A DNA stretch of 57,748 nucleotides, taken from NCBI GenBank assembly GCA_023230485.1, contig JALNXG010000018.1, positions 1 to 57,748 on the forward strand, given 5' to 3'. Positions 46,301-55,384 of the stretch are shown here, one piece after another. A program made the position numbers and the translations under genes. The stretch comes from Melioribacteraceae bacterium. Lineage in GTDB: Bacteria > Bacteroidota > Ignavibacteria > Ignavibacteriales > Melioribacteraceae. How positions within the stretch are numbered: the stretch's first letter is position 1; each line of letters starts with the position of its first letter. The notes beneath the pieces were generated by a model, which made no database searches, was not told the DNA's origin, and worked only from the letters and a program-made list of their open reading frames with translations.

Positions 46301-48600
46301 CCAAGGCAAGTTTACCAACTCCTAAAATGGAGCTTTTAAGAGGCGCCTTGATGATCGATATTGTTGCTAACCTCACTGAAGATATCGGCGGGGCAACTAC
46401 TTTAGGAGCATCGTTCGCAATCGAGCTTAATAAATCCAATAGAAAATTTACTCCTAAATTCATAGAAGTATTTCTTGATAGTATTTCGGTTCATGCAGAT
46501 ATGCCCGCAGTTAAAATCGATGGTAACATTAGTATTAGGAATGAAGACCCGATTTTTGGCAATGGTTTTCTTGGTGAATTAAAGGTCAATTTTACTTCGG
46601 TCGGTCTTAAAGCAAGAGCATTAGTCGAGTTTGGCAATACCACCTACCAATACGGGAGTTTATATAGATATTGGCGTGTAGAAGCCGATCTTCTCCTGCC
46701 GCCACCGGGTGTACCATTTTTGCCCGGAATCGCATTCAGAGGATTTGGCGGAGGTGCTTATTATAATATGAATGCAACTCAAGTAACATCGACTAAAACT
46801 CTTTCAGGTAAGAAATTCACCTTTACACCTTTGAAATCTACTATGGGTTTAAGGGTAGCCGCTACAATAGCCACTACACCAAAGGAAGAAACTTTTAATG
46901 CTGATGTCGGTCTCCTGGCTCAATTCTCAAAGAGTCAAGGTTTGACTAATATCGATTTTAACGGAGATTTCTGGATTGCTGCAGGATTTGATAAACGTCC
47001 TAAGGCAAAGATTAATGGCTCTGTCAATGTGGGCTATAATTTCCCCGATAAACATTTTAATCTATCGGCAAGCGTAAATGTAAACGCTCCTCCAATTACT
47101 ACTCCAAATCCGGCTAATCTTGTTTTAGATATCAGAGGGAAAACAAATAAATGGTTCTTTAAATTTGGCGAGCCGACTACTAATGAAAATACATTAGTTA
47201 ATGTGGATGTTAGTGTACTTGGTGTAACCGCTCATTTATATGAATATTTAATGTTTGGGAATGATATTACACCACCTTCAGGATTTACACAAACCTTTAT
47301 CAATGGTTATACTGCTCAATTCCCTGGAACCTCCCTTAACGTAGAGACCGAAGGAGTAACAAATTCAAATACAAAAACGGGTAAAGGATTAGCATTAGGA
47401 ATCGGGTTTGAATTTAATAAAAACCTAAGTATCAGTTTATTGGGGGGAGCAGCCAGTGCATCTCTAGCATTATCAGCAGGGGCAGAATTGAATTTAGCTT
47501 TTGCCGAATATAATGGTCAGAACTGTGAAAATTCTTCTGAACGAATTGGAATAAATGGATGGCAGGCATCCGGGAGTGTCGGCTTTTATGCTTCTGTTTT
47601 AGCTTCTGTTCAAAAGGGAAGCTCTACATGGAATCTTGCCGATATCAAAGCCGGTGGTTGGCTACAAGGAAAATTTCCAAATCCGGTATATGTTGCCGGA
47701 GAAATTATAGGCTTAGTTAAAGTCGGAGGACCGTTTCGTCACAGATACCACCCTTTAGGTCATTGGAATAAACTTAATTGGTCAGCATGTACACATTATT
47801 ATTATGATTATTTGATAAATACCTCTTTTAATAAATCTTTTGAATACGGTACTAATTGCACAGGAATAACTAGTGCCGGAAGTGGTGCACCTGTTACACA
47901 AGGAGATGCTGCAGAAGATCAAAAACAATTATTAATTAAATATGTTCATCCCACAGGTCAGCAATATAATTTTCCCCTTGACTCTCCAATATCAGTCCTG
48001 TATGGTTTAATACCTAATAATGTTTTTGATGTTTCGGAACAACAATCCGATGGTTCAATAAAAAATAGAACCTTTAAGATGGTAATTACCACCAACATGA
48101 AAATTCATAATGATGATGGCTCAAATTCGAATGTGGCATTAAAGAAAAATGAAAATAATCTCGGAGAGTTTTTATATACTGTATTAAACCCAATCTCTAT
48201 CAATACTGCAACTCCAAAAACATTAGGTTCGACTCAAACTCTGAATAAACCTAATACTCTTAATACATTTCTAAATTCCGGGAAGATGACAGCAAAAACT
48301 AGTGCAAGTATTGGACAACCAATATTTACGAGTTATCCGTTGCCTCCGGCAAGTAATACTTATAATAATTTACCGCCCGAACCTCCGGAGGTTAAAAATA
48401 CCTTAACAATAAATAAGGATTATACTTTTACTGTAACAGCTACATTAAAAGAATTTATAAGTAATACTTGGGTAGATGCGAAAAACAAAAATAATAGTCC
48501 TGTTACTCAAACTGTTATAAAAAAATTCCGGACAGGTCCTATGGTTCTTGTTGCAAGTTCAGGTAATACAAAAAGCATTCTAATAAATAAAGTAAAATAA
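43357..48600 (+). CDS. Giant secreted protein with TANFOR-like N-terminal modules
   Basis: 1747 residues. Signal peptide MRKIIFLLILFFISGLCAAQ. Two tandem N-terminal modules (about 22-145 and 148-275) share the pattern (Q/P)-L-x-x-x-DL(W/F)-(R/K)-x-I-(L/I)-(I/T)-N, then GxYTIC(I/V)x(V/I)K and SxCIDQxI. This is the pattern I associate with the TANFOR domain of Bacteroidota. Next is an FN3-like region (about 280-390; LETGKKYAWNVRVMN), then more than 1200 residues of beta-rich sequence without recognisable catalytic motifs. It ends without a clear type IX sorting domain. A paralogue of its N-terminal part occurs two genes downstream. Probably an extracellular or periplasmic structural protein. 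Confidence 0.75.
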   Translation: MRKIIFLLILFFISGLCAAQDQVQVTLSQPPPNQLRVTDLWRAILINTSKITLHVTLSGTLQVKGEGIVADGASRLLSLPPGTKMITYDDVKTGNMNFKQGTWSEAFNRTGIAPAGEYTICITVKAEDGREIGSSCIDQIIETITPVEVAPHLMTKLLPLVPNKLMLNDLFKCIITNLNPVAYRAPVISVELRENSTGLQIESKLNSVTIAGTKSFSFNDFNTPDLTYRNTKLQEAFSKNLIAPDGNYTICVYIKNEKGEVLASDCIDQTIITIKPEMVSLQLMTPADGSTLLPNQPVLFSWMLQSVKAGREVTYKIKVVEIYNKQSPIEAIKQNPAIFEKSNIKATMLQYPISAKKLETGKKYAWNVRVMNIGDQSVDDDRSSSEAFMLDVGGSNGVTKSLTIPTTQDSTISIAGSDSVAVGDTIRAGRNGEFKVVVTDATIESDGSLTGKGRVRINWLGTNVAVEFKKILVDTTKRLTSGGIVTTESGSSGTSYTTYPLAWAQSLLNGPGIANVVDNTVNWSNGKIDNIVNWINGLNYGQPQINYNGNIPPPVLPDYSLKMPFGLQFSNGNQKLVITEMVFKKDTSKVNFLAQVKFTKSGTPYTLGFAGKYFPFHPSGINFGSGRVELVQDIKIPNTSSNPKMIFKFIKGTSNSGCYVEWDSTGIKDISLALDVNFTRDWLLPVPTSTDTVKAALVGNGTSMHDILLTGTLDTCEIVGTNGIKIQSSPISLDLSDSRNPLNMNFPTNYPNDSTITWKGFYVKSFDVSLPETWKTGTNMNPVIVSANNFIIDDFGLTTKIKAVNVFNLQSGRIADLSASLDTVEISIISSSLVSGKAKGILVLPISEVTTQNSLKYTATFNQVSGGNNFQIAVLPIGPIDADVLKGKMTLLPTSSISANLSPNSNTLAINLNGTFEWDNPNFPIKGIKMEMGFENVGLNYFYSSTTNTLSFNPGSWSFASPPKWLANFPVSIKKVYYKSLTKASLPTPKMELLRGALMIDIVANLTEDIGGATTLGASFAIELNKSNRKFTPKFIEVFLDSISVHADMPAVKIDGNISIRNEDPIFGNGFLGELKVNFTSVGLKARALVEFGNTTYQYGSLYRYWRVEADLLLPPPGVPFLPGIAFRGFGGGAYYNMNATQVTSTKTLSGKKFTFTPLKSTMGLRVAATIATTPKEETFNADVGLLAQFSKSQGLTNIDFNGDFWIAAGFDKRPKAKINGSVNVGYNFPDKHFNLSASVNVNAPPITTPNPANLVLDIRGKTNKWFFKFGEPTTNENTLVNVDVSVLGVTAHLYEYLMFGNDITPPSGFTQTFINGYTAQFPGTSLNVETEGVTNSNTKTGKGLALGIGFEFNKNLSISLLGGAASASLALSAGAELNLAFAEYNGQNCENSSERIGINGWQASGSVGFYASVLASVQKGSSTWNLADIKAGGWLQGKFPNPVYVAGEIIGLVKVGGPFRHRYHPLGHWNKLNWSACTHYYYDYLINTSFNKSFEYGTNCTGITSAGSGAPVTQGDAAEDQKQLLIKYVHPTGQQYNFPLDSPISVLYGLIPNNVFDVSEQQSDGSIKNRTFKMVITTNMKIHNDDGSNSNVALKKNENNLGEFLYTVLNPISINTATPKTLGSTQTLNKPNTLNTFLNSGKMTAKTSASIGQPIFTSYPLPPASNTYNNLPPEPPEVKNTLTINKDYTFTVTATLKEFISNTWVDAKNKNNSPVTQTVIKKFRTGPMVLVASSGNTKSILINKVK

Positions 48601-48602
48601 AG

Positions 48603-50768
48603 ATGACTATGAAAAACTTAATAATAACAAAAAAACTAAATCACAATAAGCACTTAATATATATAGTGGCGATGTTTTTATTTGCAAACATCGCATTTGC
48701 TCAAGAGACGGATTCTACATTAATCCCGACAAGCTATATAAATATTGTTGGCAGATATACAGAAGGCAAAGGTGTTGAACTACGGTTTATCCCTGATAAA
48801 AAATCTGTTTTAGAAGTCGGATTTAAAAGCGGGTTTATTATTGATAGAATGCTTTTCGACTCAACAATTCAAAGAAGCGAAACCGATACCCTAGTCTATA
48901 ACGAGATAGCAAGAGTATCCCCTTATAATGATGGACAGTGGGAAACTGCAATTAGTAATGAGAAAAACTTAGACTCAAAGAGTGAGCTAGAAATTGCCCG
49001 TGATTTCCTGAAAAACATTGATAAGAAAGAGGGTGGCGCTTTTAATTTCGAAAAAGGAATCGCTGAATTAAAGGAGCAAAAAAGTAAAGAAGATTTTGAA
49101 TACATGATATTTGCACTCTCGGCTATAAAAAATGCTAATGTAGCTGATGCATTGGGCTTATCTTATACAGATAAAACTGCAAAAAAAGGAGAAACATATC
49201 TATATAGAGTTAGACCCATTGAGAAATCGAATATTTATGAAATCCTCTCAGTTGATTATAGAATTTTAGTTGAAAAGCCTCGGAATGGCTTTAATAATCA
49301 GGTATATGTTAAACAAGGAGATACAGAATTATTTTTTAATTGGATAGAAGTACCCGAGATTTCCGGATATTTTGTAGAGCGGGCTAATCCCGGGGAATCC
49401 ACATTTATCAAATTAAATGAGGCACCAATATATAACTTAGGCGGCAGCTCTCCAACCGGCGAATCAAGAAGTGGATATAATGACAAAAATCTAATTAATT
49501 ATAAAACATATACATATAGATTTTTTGGTTACACGTTATTTGGAGAAAAAGTACAGTTTGCAGAAGTTAAAGGGATGCCGAAGGATTTAACACCTCCCGA
49601 AAATCCATTCCTGCCGCAACCGAAACATGTAAAAGATAAGGAAGTTTTGGTTACATGGAAAATGAATCCGACTCCCGCTCCTGACTTAAATGGTTTTTTT
49701 GTTGCTCGATCAGATAAAAATGAAGGAGAATTTAAAGTACTTCACAACACTATGCTCCCGAAAAATTCAAGAACATTTATCGATACTACCTTTATCCCCG
49801 GAGAACCAAATTATTATTTGGTTCAGGCAGTCGATACAGCTAATAATGTTAGTTCTTCATTTCCTGTTTCAGTTACTCTAATCGATTCTATACCTCCGGT
49901 TAAACCGATTTTTATCTCCGGTAAAATAGATTCATTAGGAGTTGTTACGATTATAGTTGAGAAAAATAAAGAGAAAGACCTGATGGGTTATAGACTTTTT
50001 AGATCAAATAGTGAAGAGCACGAATTTTCAACTATTTATGAGGGATTCATGAATAACGATTCCTTAGATCAAAAAGTTCTTACGGAGTTTAAAGATACTG
50101 TTTCATTAAATTCTTTAACCCCTATTATTTACTATAAAATTAAAGCCCTCGATTTTAATTACAATCAATCAGAATTTTCAAATGTACTAAAAGTAGTTCG
50201 ACCGGATACTATCCCACCTGTTATTCCTCTATTTAATGATGTGATTGTAGGAGAAAAAAAGATTGAACTCCGATTCGTACCGAGCAGCAGCGAAGATGTT
50301 AATGAGCATATCATCTATCGAAAGACCGATTTACAATCCAAATGGGAAAATCTTAATACCACGGGACCAAAGGAGACAAAATACGTTGATACTACCGTAA
50401 CAACCGGAACAACATATTATTATTCAATTAGGGCTAAAGACATAAGCGGACTCTTTTCAAAATATTCATCTACGGTTTATGGAAAACCTTACGATACAGG
50501 TCTAAGACCATCAATTGAAAAATTTAGTATAGATGTGGAAAAGAAAAATATCATTCTTAAATGGGAATATCCTCCTCTAAAGGCAGAACACGTCTTTATG
50601 ATCTATAAGAGGGACGATAAAGGGAAATTACAACAATATGATACGACTAAAGAAAAATCTTATACCGATAAGAACGTGAATAAAGAAAATTACTATGCAA
50701 TAAAAGTTATTACGGAAGACGGCGGTCAATCTAAAATGAGTAATGTACTTGGTAAAAATATTGAGTAG
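48603..50768 (+). CDS. Secreted FN3-repeat protein
   Basis: 721 residues, starting two bases after the giant gene's stop. Signal peptide is within residues 15-35 (LIYIVAMFLFANIAFAQ). Residues about 330-700 hold four or so fibronectin type III-like repeats, recognisable by VTWKMNPTPAPDLNGFFVAR, NYYLVQAVDTANN, YYKIKALDFNYNQS, YYYSIRAKDISG, and the junctions D(L/S/T)(T/I)PP(E/V). No enzyme motif. The repeats fit an adhesive or scaffold role together with the flanking TANFOR-like paralogues, with which it forms an operon. Confidence 0.8.
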   Translation: MTMKNLIITKKLNHNKHLIYIVAMFLFANIAFAQETDSTLIPTSYINIVGRYTEGKGVELRFIPDKKSVLEVGFKSGFIIDRMLFDSTIQRSETDTLVYNEIARVSPYNDGQWETAISNEKNLDSKSELEIARDFLKNIDKKEGGAFNFEKGIAELKEQKSKEDFEYMIFALSAIKNANVADALGLSYTDKTAKKGETYLYRVRPIEKSNIYEILSVDYRILVEKPRNGFNNQVYVKQGDTELFFNWIEVPEISGYFVERANPGESTFIKLNEAPIYNLGGSSPTGESRSGYNDKNLINYKTYTYRFFGYTLFGEKVQFAEVKGMPKDLTPPENPFLPQPKHVKDKEVLVTWKMNPTPAPDLNGFFVARSDKNEGEFKVLHNTMLPKNSRTFIDTTFIPGEPNYYLVQAVDTANNVSSSFPVSVTLIDSIPPVKPIFISGKIDSLGVVTIIVEKNKEKDLMGYRLFRSNSEEHEFSTIYEGFMNNDSLDQKVLTEFKDTVSLNSLTPIIYYKIKALDFNYNQSEFSNVLKVVRPDTIPPVIPLFNDVIVGEKKIELRFVPSSSEDVNEHIIYRKTDLQSKWENLNTTGPKETKYVDTTVTTGTTYYYSIRAKDISGLFSKYSSTVYGKPYDTGLRPSIEKFSIDVEKKNIILKWEYPPLKAEHVFMIYKRDDKGKLQQYDTTKEKSYTDKNVNKENYYAIKVITEDGGQSKMSNVLGKNIE

Positions 50769-50833
50769 GTGAAGTAGTTCAATGTCGGAGAATAATGCGG
50801 ATTCTGACATCATAAATATTTAAGGAAAATGAA

Positions 50834-53695
50834 ATGAAAATATATAAAATTTTATTACTGTTTTTTATAGCTGCCATATCGACATTTGCTCAAGTTTCTG
50901 TTAAACTTCAGCAGCCCCCGCCTTATCAGTTTAAAGTGGAGGAGTTTTGGAAAATTGTTCTTATCAATGGCGGTGATAGACCCATAAATGTTTATTTAAT
51001 AGGAACTGCTACGGAATCTTTGCAGGGGAAGGTTATCGAAGCTACTTCTTCTATAATCACACTTCAGAAAGGAGTGAAAGCTGTCTCAGGACGCGATCTC
51101 GGTCCTTTCTCTGTAAGCGAATCGAACAGCCGCTACAAAGATATTATTCTTAACACCGGCGGACTGCCATCCGGTAGCTATAATATTTGCATCGCCGTTA
51201 TAGATGCAGCAGATGGAAAGCAGATTGCTACTGATTGCATTTCGGTTAATATTGAAAATTTTAATCGTATGGAATTGGTTTCTCCTATGGATGGTGAGAT
51301 TTTAGGCGATAATTTCAATGAAGATGCAGAAATTGATAAAACTACGGATACACAATGGGAAGACTCTACATCAGAAATATCTAAAAAGAAAAAAGATAGA
51401 GATTGGGATGAAGCTGTCGGCGACTTGAAAAAGAAAAAGGATTATGATTGGGATGAAGTTGTTGGTGACCCAAAGAAGTTAACAGATAATAATAAGAAGC
51501 CGGTTAATAGGAGCAAAAATAGCCCCATCGTTATTTTTTCATGGCTTCCGCCCATTCCCGTTCCACCCGGTGCAAGAATTAGCTACCGATTAAAAATTGT
51601 GGAAATTTACGGGAATCAGTCCGTCCATTCGGCAATGGCTTCAAACCCTCTTTATTATCAATCGTTTAATTTATCCACAACCACAATACGCTATCCGATT
51701 GCCGCACAATCTTTAATGCCGGGCAGAAAGTACGCTTGGTCGGTGGAAGCATTTGCAGGTGATTTCAAAATTCAGGAAAGTGAAGTAAGATCATTTGAAA
51801 TTCAGGGTGGAGAGGAGAGTAAGATAAGGTATGATGTAAGTAATGCCGGAACTGTTCAATACAGTTCGTCCGGCTTTTTTGATAAATCGGGTTTGCCTTC
51901 AGGTTTATCCTCATTCTCAATTAGAAGTTCAGGAGCTTCTGCTCTAAGCATGTTTAGGAACACTCCTCCAATAGATATCTTAAGCACTCCCGGTGCATTG
52001 GTATTTTCGGGTGATGCAAAATTGGCAATCGTATCGAATAGCAAACCGCCACAATTCTCGCAGCTTCCTTCTACTTATAAGACTCTTGAAATTAATCCCC
52101 GTCTGTCAGTTTACGATATTCCATTCGGGCTCAATATCTATTTGAGTTCATTAAATAATTCGAGCCGGCAAAGTTTGAACAGTGTTTCATTTATTCTTGA
52201 TATCGAACGCTTGAAATCAAAGATTAAAGAACGCATTTCAGAGAAAGCAAGTTCGGCTATCTCTTCAGCCGATTCAACTTTAGGAAAAATTGATCCCGCT
52301 ACATTAAATGATCCTTCTAAACTTGTTGATAATGCGGAAAAACTTGGGCTAATTTCTCCGGCGGAGAAGTTTTTTCTAAATATTAAAACGCTCGGAATTG
52401 GAAGAACATATCCAACATATTCAGATTTCACAGTTAATGGTGTGCCCGTTAATGGATTGGATCTTGGTTACCAACTCGGAATATTATACTTCGCTGTGGC
52501 AGTGGGAAATAATCTGGATGGTATCAATGATGTATCGTTTAAAAGATCATTTTTATCCGGTCAATTTGGATTCGGTGAAAAAGAAAATACTCATTTCTTT
52601 TTATCTGCCGTAAAAATGAAAGATGATCCCAATTCGATTCAAGTAAGTCCTTCCAATTTATCATTAACACCTCAAGAAAATGTGGTGCTCGGTTCTGAAG
52701 GTAAACTCAATTTATTTAATAATTTAATTGAGATTGATGGAGAGGGAGCGGTATCCGGATTAACACGAAATTTGAATGATGCAGATTTTACAAGCGGATC
52801 GATTCCGGGCTTTATTAACGATCTATTAACTCCGAAGCTAAGTACCTCATTTGATTACGCTTGGAAAGGGAAATTTGCTTTTAATAATCAGGCGACTGCC
52901 ACATATTTTTCATTAGGCGTAAATAGAATCGGTCCCGGATTTATATCTCTGGGAGCACCAAATTTACGACAGGATCAATTTCAATTTGATGCAAAGTTCG
53001 ATCAGAAAATAGCAGAAAAGAAAATAACGTTGAAAACATTCTTTAGAGTTTATCATGATAATCTAATCAATTGGAAACAATCTACTACGACTACAACATC
53101 GTTCGGAATTAATCTAGGATTCTATTTCCCAAAGCTGCCGTTTTTCCAAATTAATTATTCTCCATATTCACAAAGAAACGATAATGTCCTCGTTACGCTA
53201 CTGATGAAAAACACATTCGATTCTTTCTCATTTATGACCGGTTATTCCTATCAATTTTCCGGTATGTATGCATCAACAATGTTCTCATTTAATACTCAAT
53301 CGCAGAACTCCATGCTCGGTAATACCTCTACTGAATTTTCGAATACATCATATATGATTAATCAAAATCTTAATTTCGAATTTCCGCTTTCACTAAGTTC
53401 GACCTTTAGTTTGTCTCAATCTAAAATACTCTCTATCTCAAGTAATTTAACCGAATTTGATCTCAATGGGAGTTATCAGTTAAGCGAAAGTATTTCCGCT
53501 AATCTAGGCGGAACCATCTCTAATGAGGAAAGCTTAACAAAGCGCGTGATGGTTACTCTTGGAACTAATATTATGATTTCAAAATTGCTACGTTTCCAAT
53601 TGCAAGGAAATATTTCCAACTATAAAGATCTTTCAGGCGGGGGACTCAATTATAATGATAGTATGTTTCAAGCTTCGGTAATACTTAATTGGTAA
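50834..53695 (+). CDS. TANFOR-like N-terminal module plus predicted outer-membrane beta-barrel
   Basis: 953 residues. Signal peptide KILLLFFIAAISTFAQ. The N-terminal module (VKLQQPPPYQFKVEEFWKIV to ICIAVIDAADGKQIATDCIS) and the following FN3-like part (YRLKIVEIYGNQS, MPGRKYAWSVEAFAG) are clear paralogues of the giant protein. Between them is a lysine/aspartate-rich insert with an imperfect tandem repeat (DWDEAVGD / DWDEVVGD). From about residue 640 the sequence alternates in amphipathic strands (FRVYHDNLINWKQSTTTTTS, SFMTGYSYQFSGMYASTMFS) and ends in SVILNW; a terminal aromatic is typical of outer-membrane barrels. It could anchor or export the other envelope proteins (inference). Confidence 0.75.
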   Translation: MKIYKILLLFFIAAISTFAQVSVKLQQPPPYQFKVEEFWKIVLINGGDRPINVYLIGTATESLQGKVIEATSSIITLQKGVKAVSGRDLGPFSVSESNSRYKDIILNTGGLPSGSYNICIAVIDAADGKQIATDCISVNIENFNRMELVSPMDGEILGDNFNEDAEIDKTTDTQWEDSTSEISKKKKDRDWDEAVGDLKKKKDYDWDEVVGDPKKLTDNNKKPVNRSKNSPIVIFSWLPPIPVPPGARISYRLKIVEIYGNQSVHSAMASNPLYYQSFNLSTTTIRYPIAAQSLMPGRKYAWSVEAFAGDFKIQESEVRSFEIQGGEESKIRYDVSNAGTVQYSSSGFFDKSGLPSGLSSFSIRSSGASALSMFRNTPPIDILSTPGALVFSGDAKLAIVSNSKPPQFSQLPSTYKTLEINPRLSVYDIPFGLNIYLSSLNNSSRQSLNSVSFILDIERLKSKIKERISEKASSAISSADSTLGKIDPATLNDPSKLVDNAEKLGLISPAEKFFLNIKTLGIGRTYPTYSDFTVNGVPVNGLDLGYQLGILYFAVAVGNNLDGINDVSFKRSFLSGQFGFGEKENTHFFLSAVKMKDDPNSIQVSPSNLSLTPQENVVLGSEGKLNLFNNLIEIDGEGAVSGLTRNLNDADFTSGSIPGFINDLLTPKLSTSFDYAWKGKFAFNNQATATYFSLGVNRIGPGFISLGAPNLRQDQFQFDAKFDQKIAEKKITLKTFFRVYHDNLINWKQSTTTTTSFGINLGFYFPKLPFFQINYSPYSQRNDNVLVTLLMKNTFDSFSFMTGYSYQFSGMYASTMFSFNTQSQNSMLGNTSTEFSNTSYMINQNLNFEFPLSLSSTFSLSQSKILSISSNLTEFDLNGSYQLSESISANLGGTISNEESLTKRVMVTLGTNIMISKLLRFQLQGNISNYKDLSGGGLNYNDSMFQASVILNW

Positions 53696-53745
53696 GCATG
53701 TCAATTAACAAGCACAAAACATTTTAATAACTTGAGGATTAGCAA

Positions 53746-54504
53746 ATGCAATCAAATAAACCTTCAAAAAAAATACGTTCACTACAAATGATTATTGGAA
53801 TGTGTGTTCTAATTTTATTCGGCAGCGGATATTGTTTCTCTCAATCAAATAATTCAGGGAAAACTTTGAAAACAATAAAAAATGCAGCAACTGTTTATCT
53901 GGATAAAAAAGATCCAAAATTTGTATCGATAAAAAGTCGGATATTCTCTGATTTGGATTCACTCGTAAAATCATTTGATCCTGAATCTGAGAAGAATAAA
54001 TTGATTGATATCCAAACAAAAACTTGGACCGAAGAAATGAGAGATGAATGTCAGGCTTTAGGTACACAATCAATTACTAATTATGCAGAACAAACACACT
54101 TTGATGCTGGAATGTTTATAATGATTATTACTACTATCGGGAAGTATGATCAGAAAAAGTTGGAAAAGGAATGGGAAGTTAGGGTCCAATCTACGGGTGA
54201 TTATAAATATGTTGCTGAGTTCTGGGAAGATGGGCTTGCAATAAATTCAGAAGAAAATGCAGTGGCTTATGCCCATGAATTAGCTAATAGTGAATATGCC
54301 AAGAAACACCCAGATAGCGATGTGGGGAATGTAGAAGAAATCAAAAAAATATATGCTGATAATCGTAAAATTATTAGAGCCGGTAAGCAGGAACGTTACC
54401 AAAAAATGATTGCTTTGCTCTATAGTATAGATAAAGTTGGGATGGTTTCTTTTATCAATCCAACCCAGGCTTCGATCGATTATTTAAAAAAGAATACCAA
54501 GTAA
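53746..54504 (+). CDS. Secreted protein of unknown function
   Basis: 252 residues. A basic N-terminus (MQSNKPSKKIRSLQMII) and signal peptide core (GMCVLILFGSGYCFSQ) are followed by a mostly helical, charged domain (TWTEEMRDECQALGTQS, VQSTGDYKYVAEFWEDGLAI, SIDKVGMVSFINPTQASIDY). I recognise no family. It follows the barrel gene by 50 bases with a GAGGATTAG purine run upstream and is probably part of the same envelope locus. Confidence 0.7.
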   Translation: MQSNKPSKKIRSLQMIIGMCVLILFGSGYCFSQSNNSGKTLKTIKNAATVYLDKKDPKFVSIKSRIFSDLDSLVKSFDPESEKNKLIDIQTKTWTEEMRDECQALGTQSITNYAEQTHFDAGMFIMIITTIGKYDQKKLEKEWEVRVQSTGDYKYVAEFWEDGLAINSEENAVAYAHELANSEYAKKHPDSDVGNVEEIKKIYADNRKIIRAGKQERYQKMIALLYSIDKVGMVSFINPTQASIDYLKKNTK

Positions 54505-54569
54505 AAATAATAGAGTAATTTCAAATTTAAATTCTCAAAAGGTAAGTTCTATGCAGAAATTAAAACAAC

Positions 54570-55181
54570 TTGAAAAATCCCTTTAGACATATTAACAAAA
54601 GGCGGAATTTTATTATCGGGTTGGTGCTGTTGATATTTACCGGTTGTAATGGAAATGAATCGGGAGTGAATAAAACTCAAAAATATACTGATGTCGATTC
54701 AATTCATACCGATTACCTTGTAAGGTATTCAGATGAAAACGATTCTACCAATGGGTCATCTTTTGGTTATAGAAATATTCAAGGAGAAATTATTATCGCT
54801 AATGGAAAGTATCAGCATTGCTTCACCGATACGTTCAAGAATTTTGCTTTTGTATTTGATGATAAGTTAACCAAATCCAAGATTGTAGCAATTAACAGAA
54901 ATGAAAATGTTTTATTTGAAGCCTATATGTTCGATAATGGACCCGACTGGTTAAAAGATGGTCTATTTAGAATAGTAAGGAATGGGAAAATAGGTTATTC
55001 CGATAGTGATGGTGTTGTAGTAATAAAACCGAAATATGAATGCGCCGATCGATTTGAAAACGGAATTGCAAGAGTGGCTTTGGAATGTAAAATTGTAGAA
55101 AATGAAACTGATCCGGAACATACCATAACCGAAAGTACCGCGTGGTTTTATATAGATAAAAAAGGAAATAGGATAAAATAA
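54570..55181 (+). CDS. WG-repeat lipoprotein
   Basis: 203 residues from TTG 54570, the only start in frame after the upstream stop. The nearby ATG 54551 is in another frame and stops soon. Signal peptide with lipobox LIFTGC makes it a lipoprotein. The C-terminal half holds WG-type repeats (GLFRIVRNGKIGYSDSDGVV, then VIKPKYECADRFENGIARVA), about 40 residues each, in which NGKxGYxDxxGxxVIxPxY is diagnostic. WG repeats form beta surfaces and have no known enzyme activity. No ribosome-binding site is evident. Confidence 0.7.
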   Translation: MKNPFRHINKRRNFIIGLVLLIFTGCNGNESGVNKTQKYTDVDSIHTDYLVRYSDENDSTNGSSFGYRNIQGEIIIANGKYQHCFTDTFKNFAFVFDDKLTKSKIVAINRNENVLFEAYMFDNGPDWLKDGLFRIVRNGKIGYSDSDGVVVIKPKYECADRFENGIARVALECKIVENETDPEHTITESTAWFYIDKKGNRIK

Positions 55182-55196
55182 ATCATTTCTAAAACA

Positions 55197-55249
55197 GGGG
55201 AGTGCAAAAGAAAAATTCCTTAAAGATAATAACTATAACAGAATGGAAT
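55197..55249. repeat. Dispersed repeat remnant, copy B
   Basis: Near-copy of 39041-39093 (shared core AAAGATAATAACTAT, then CAGAATGGA). It lies in the 200-base gap before the second Fic gene, with no ORF of its own. Confidence 0.55.
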
Positions 55250-55384
55250 AATAAAAATTTCATTATCATTCATAAAAATTAATTGCTATTTTTGTCTAAA
55301 ATATAAATTATTCTTTATAGGTAGCAGTTCTAAAAATTTATGTTGGCAATCTATTTTTTATTTATAAAGAAATCTTAAAACATT

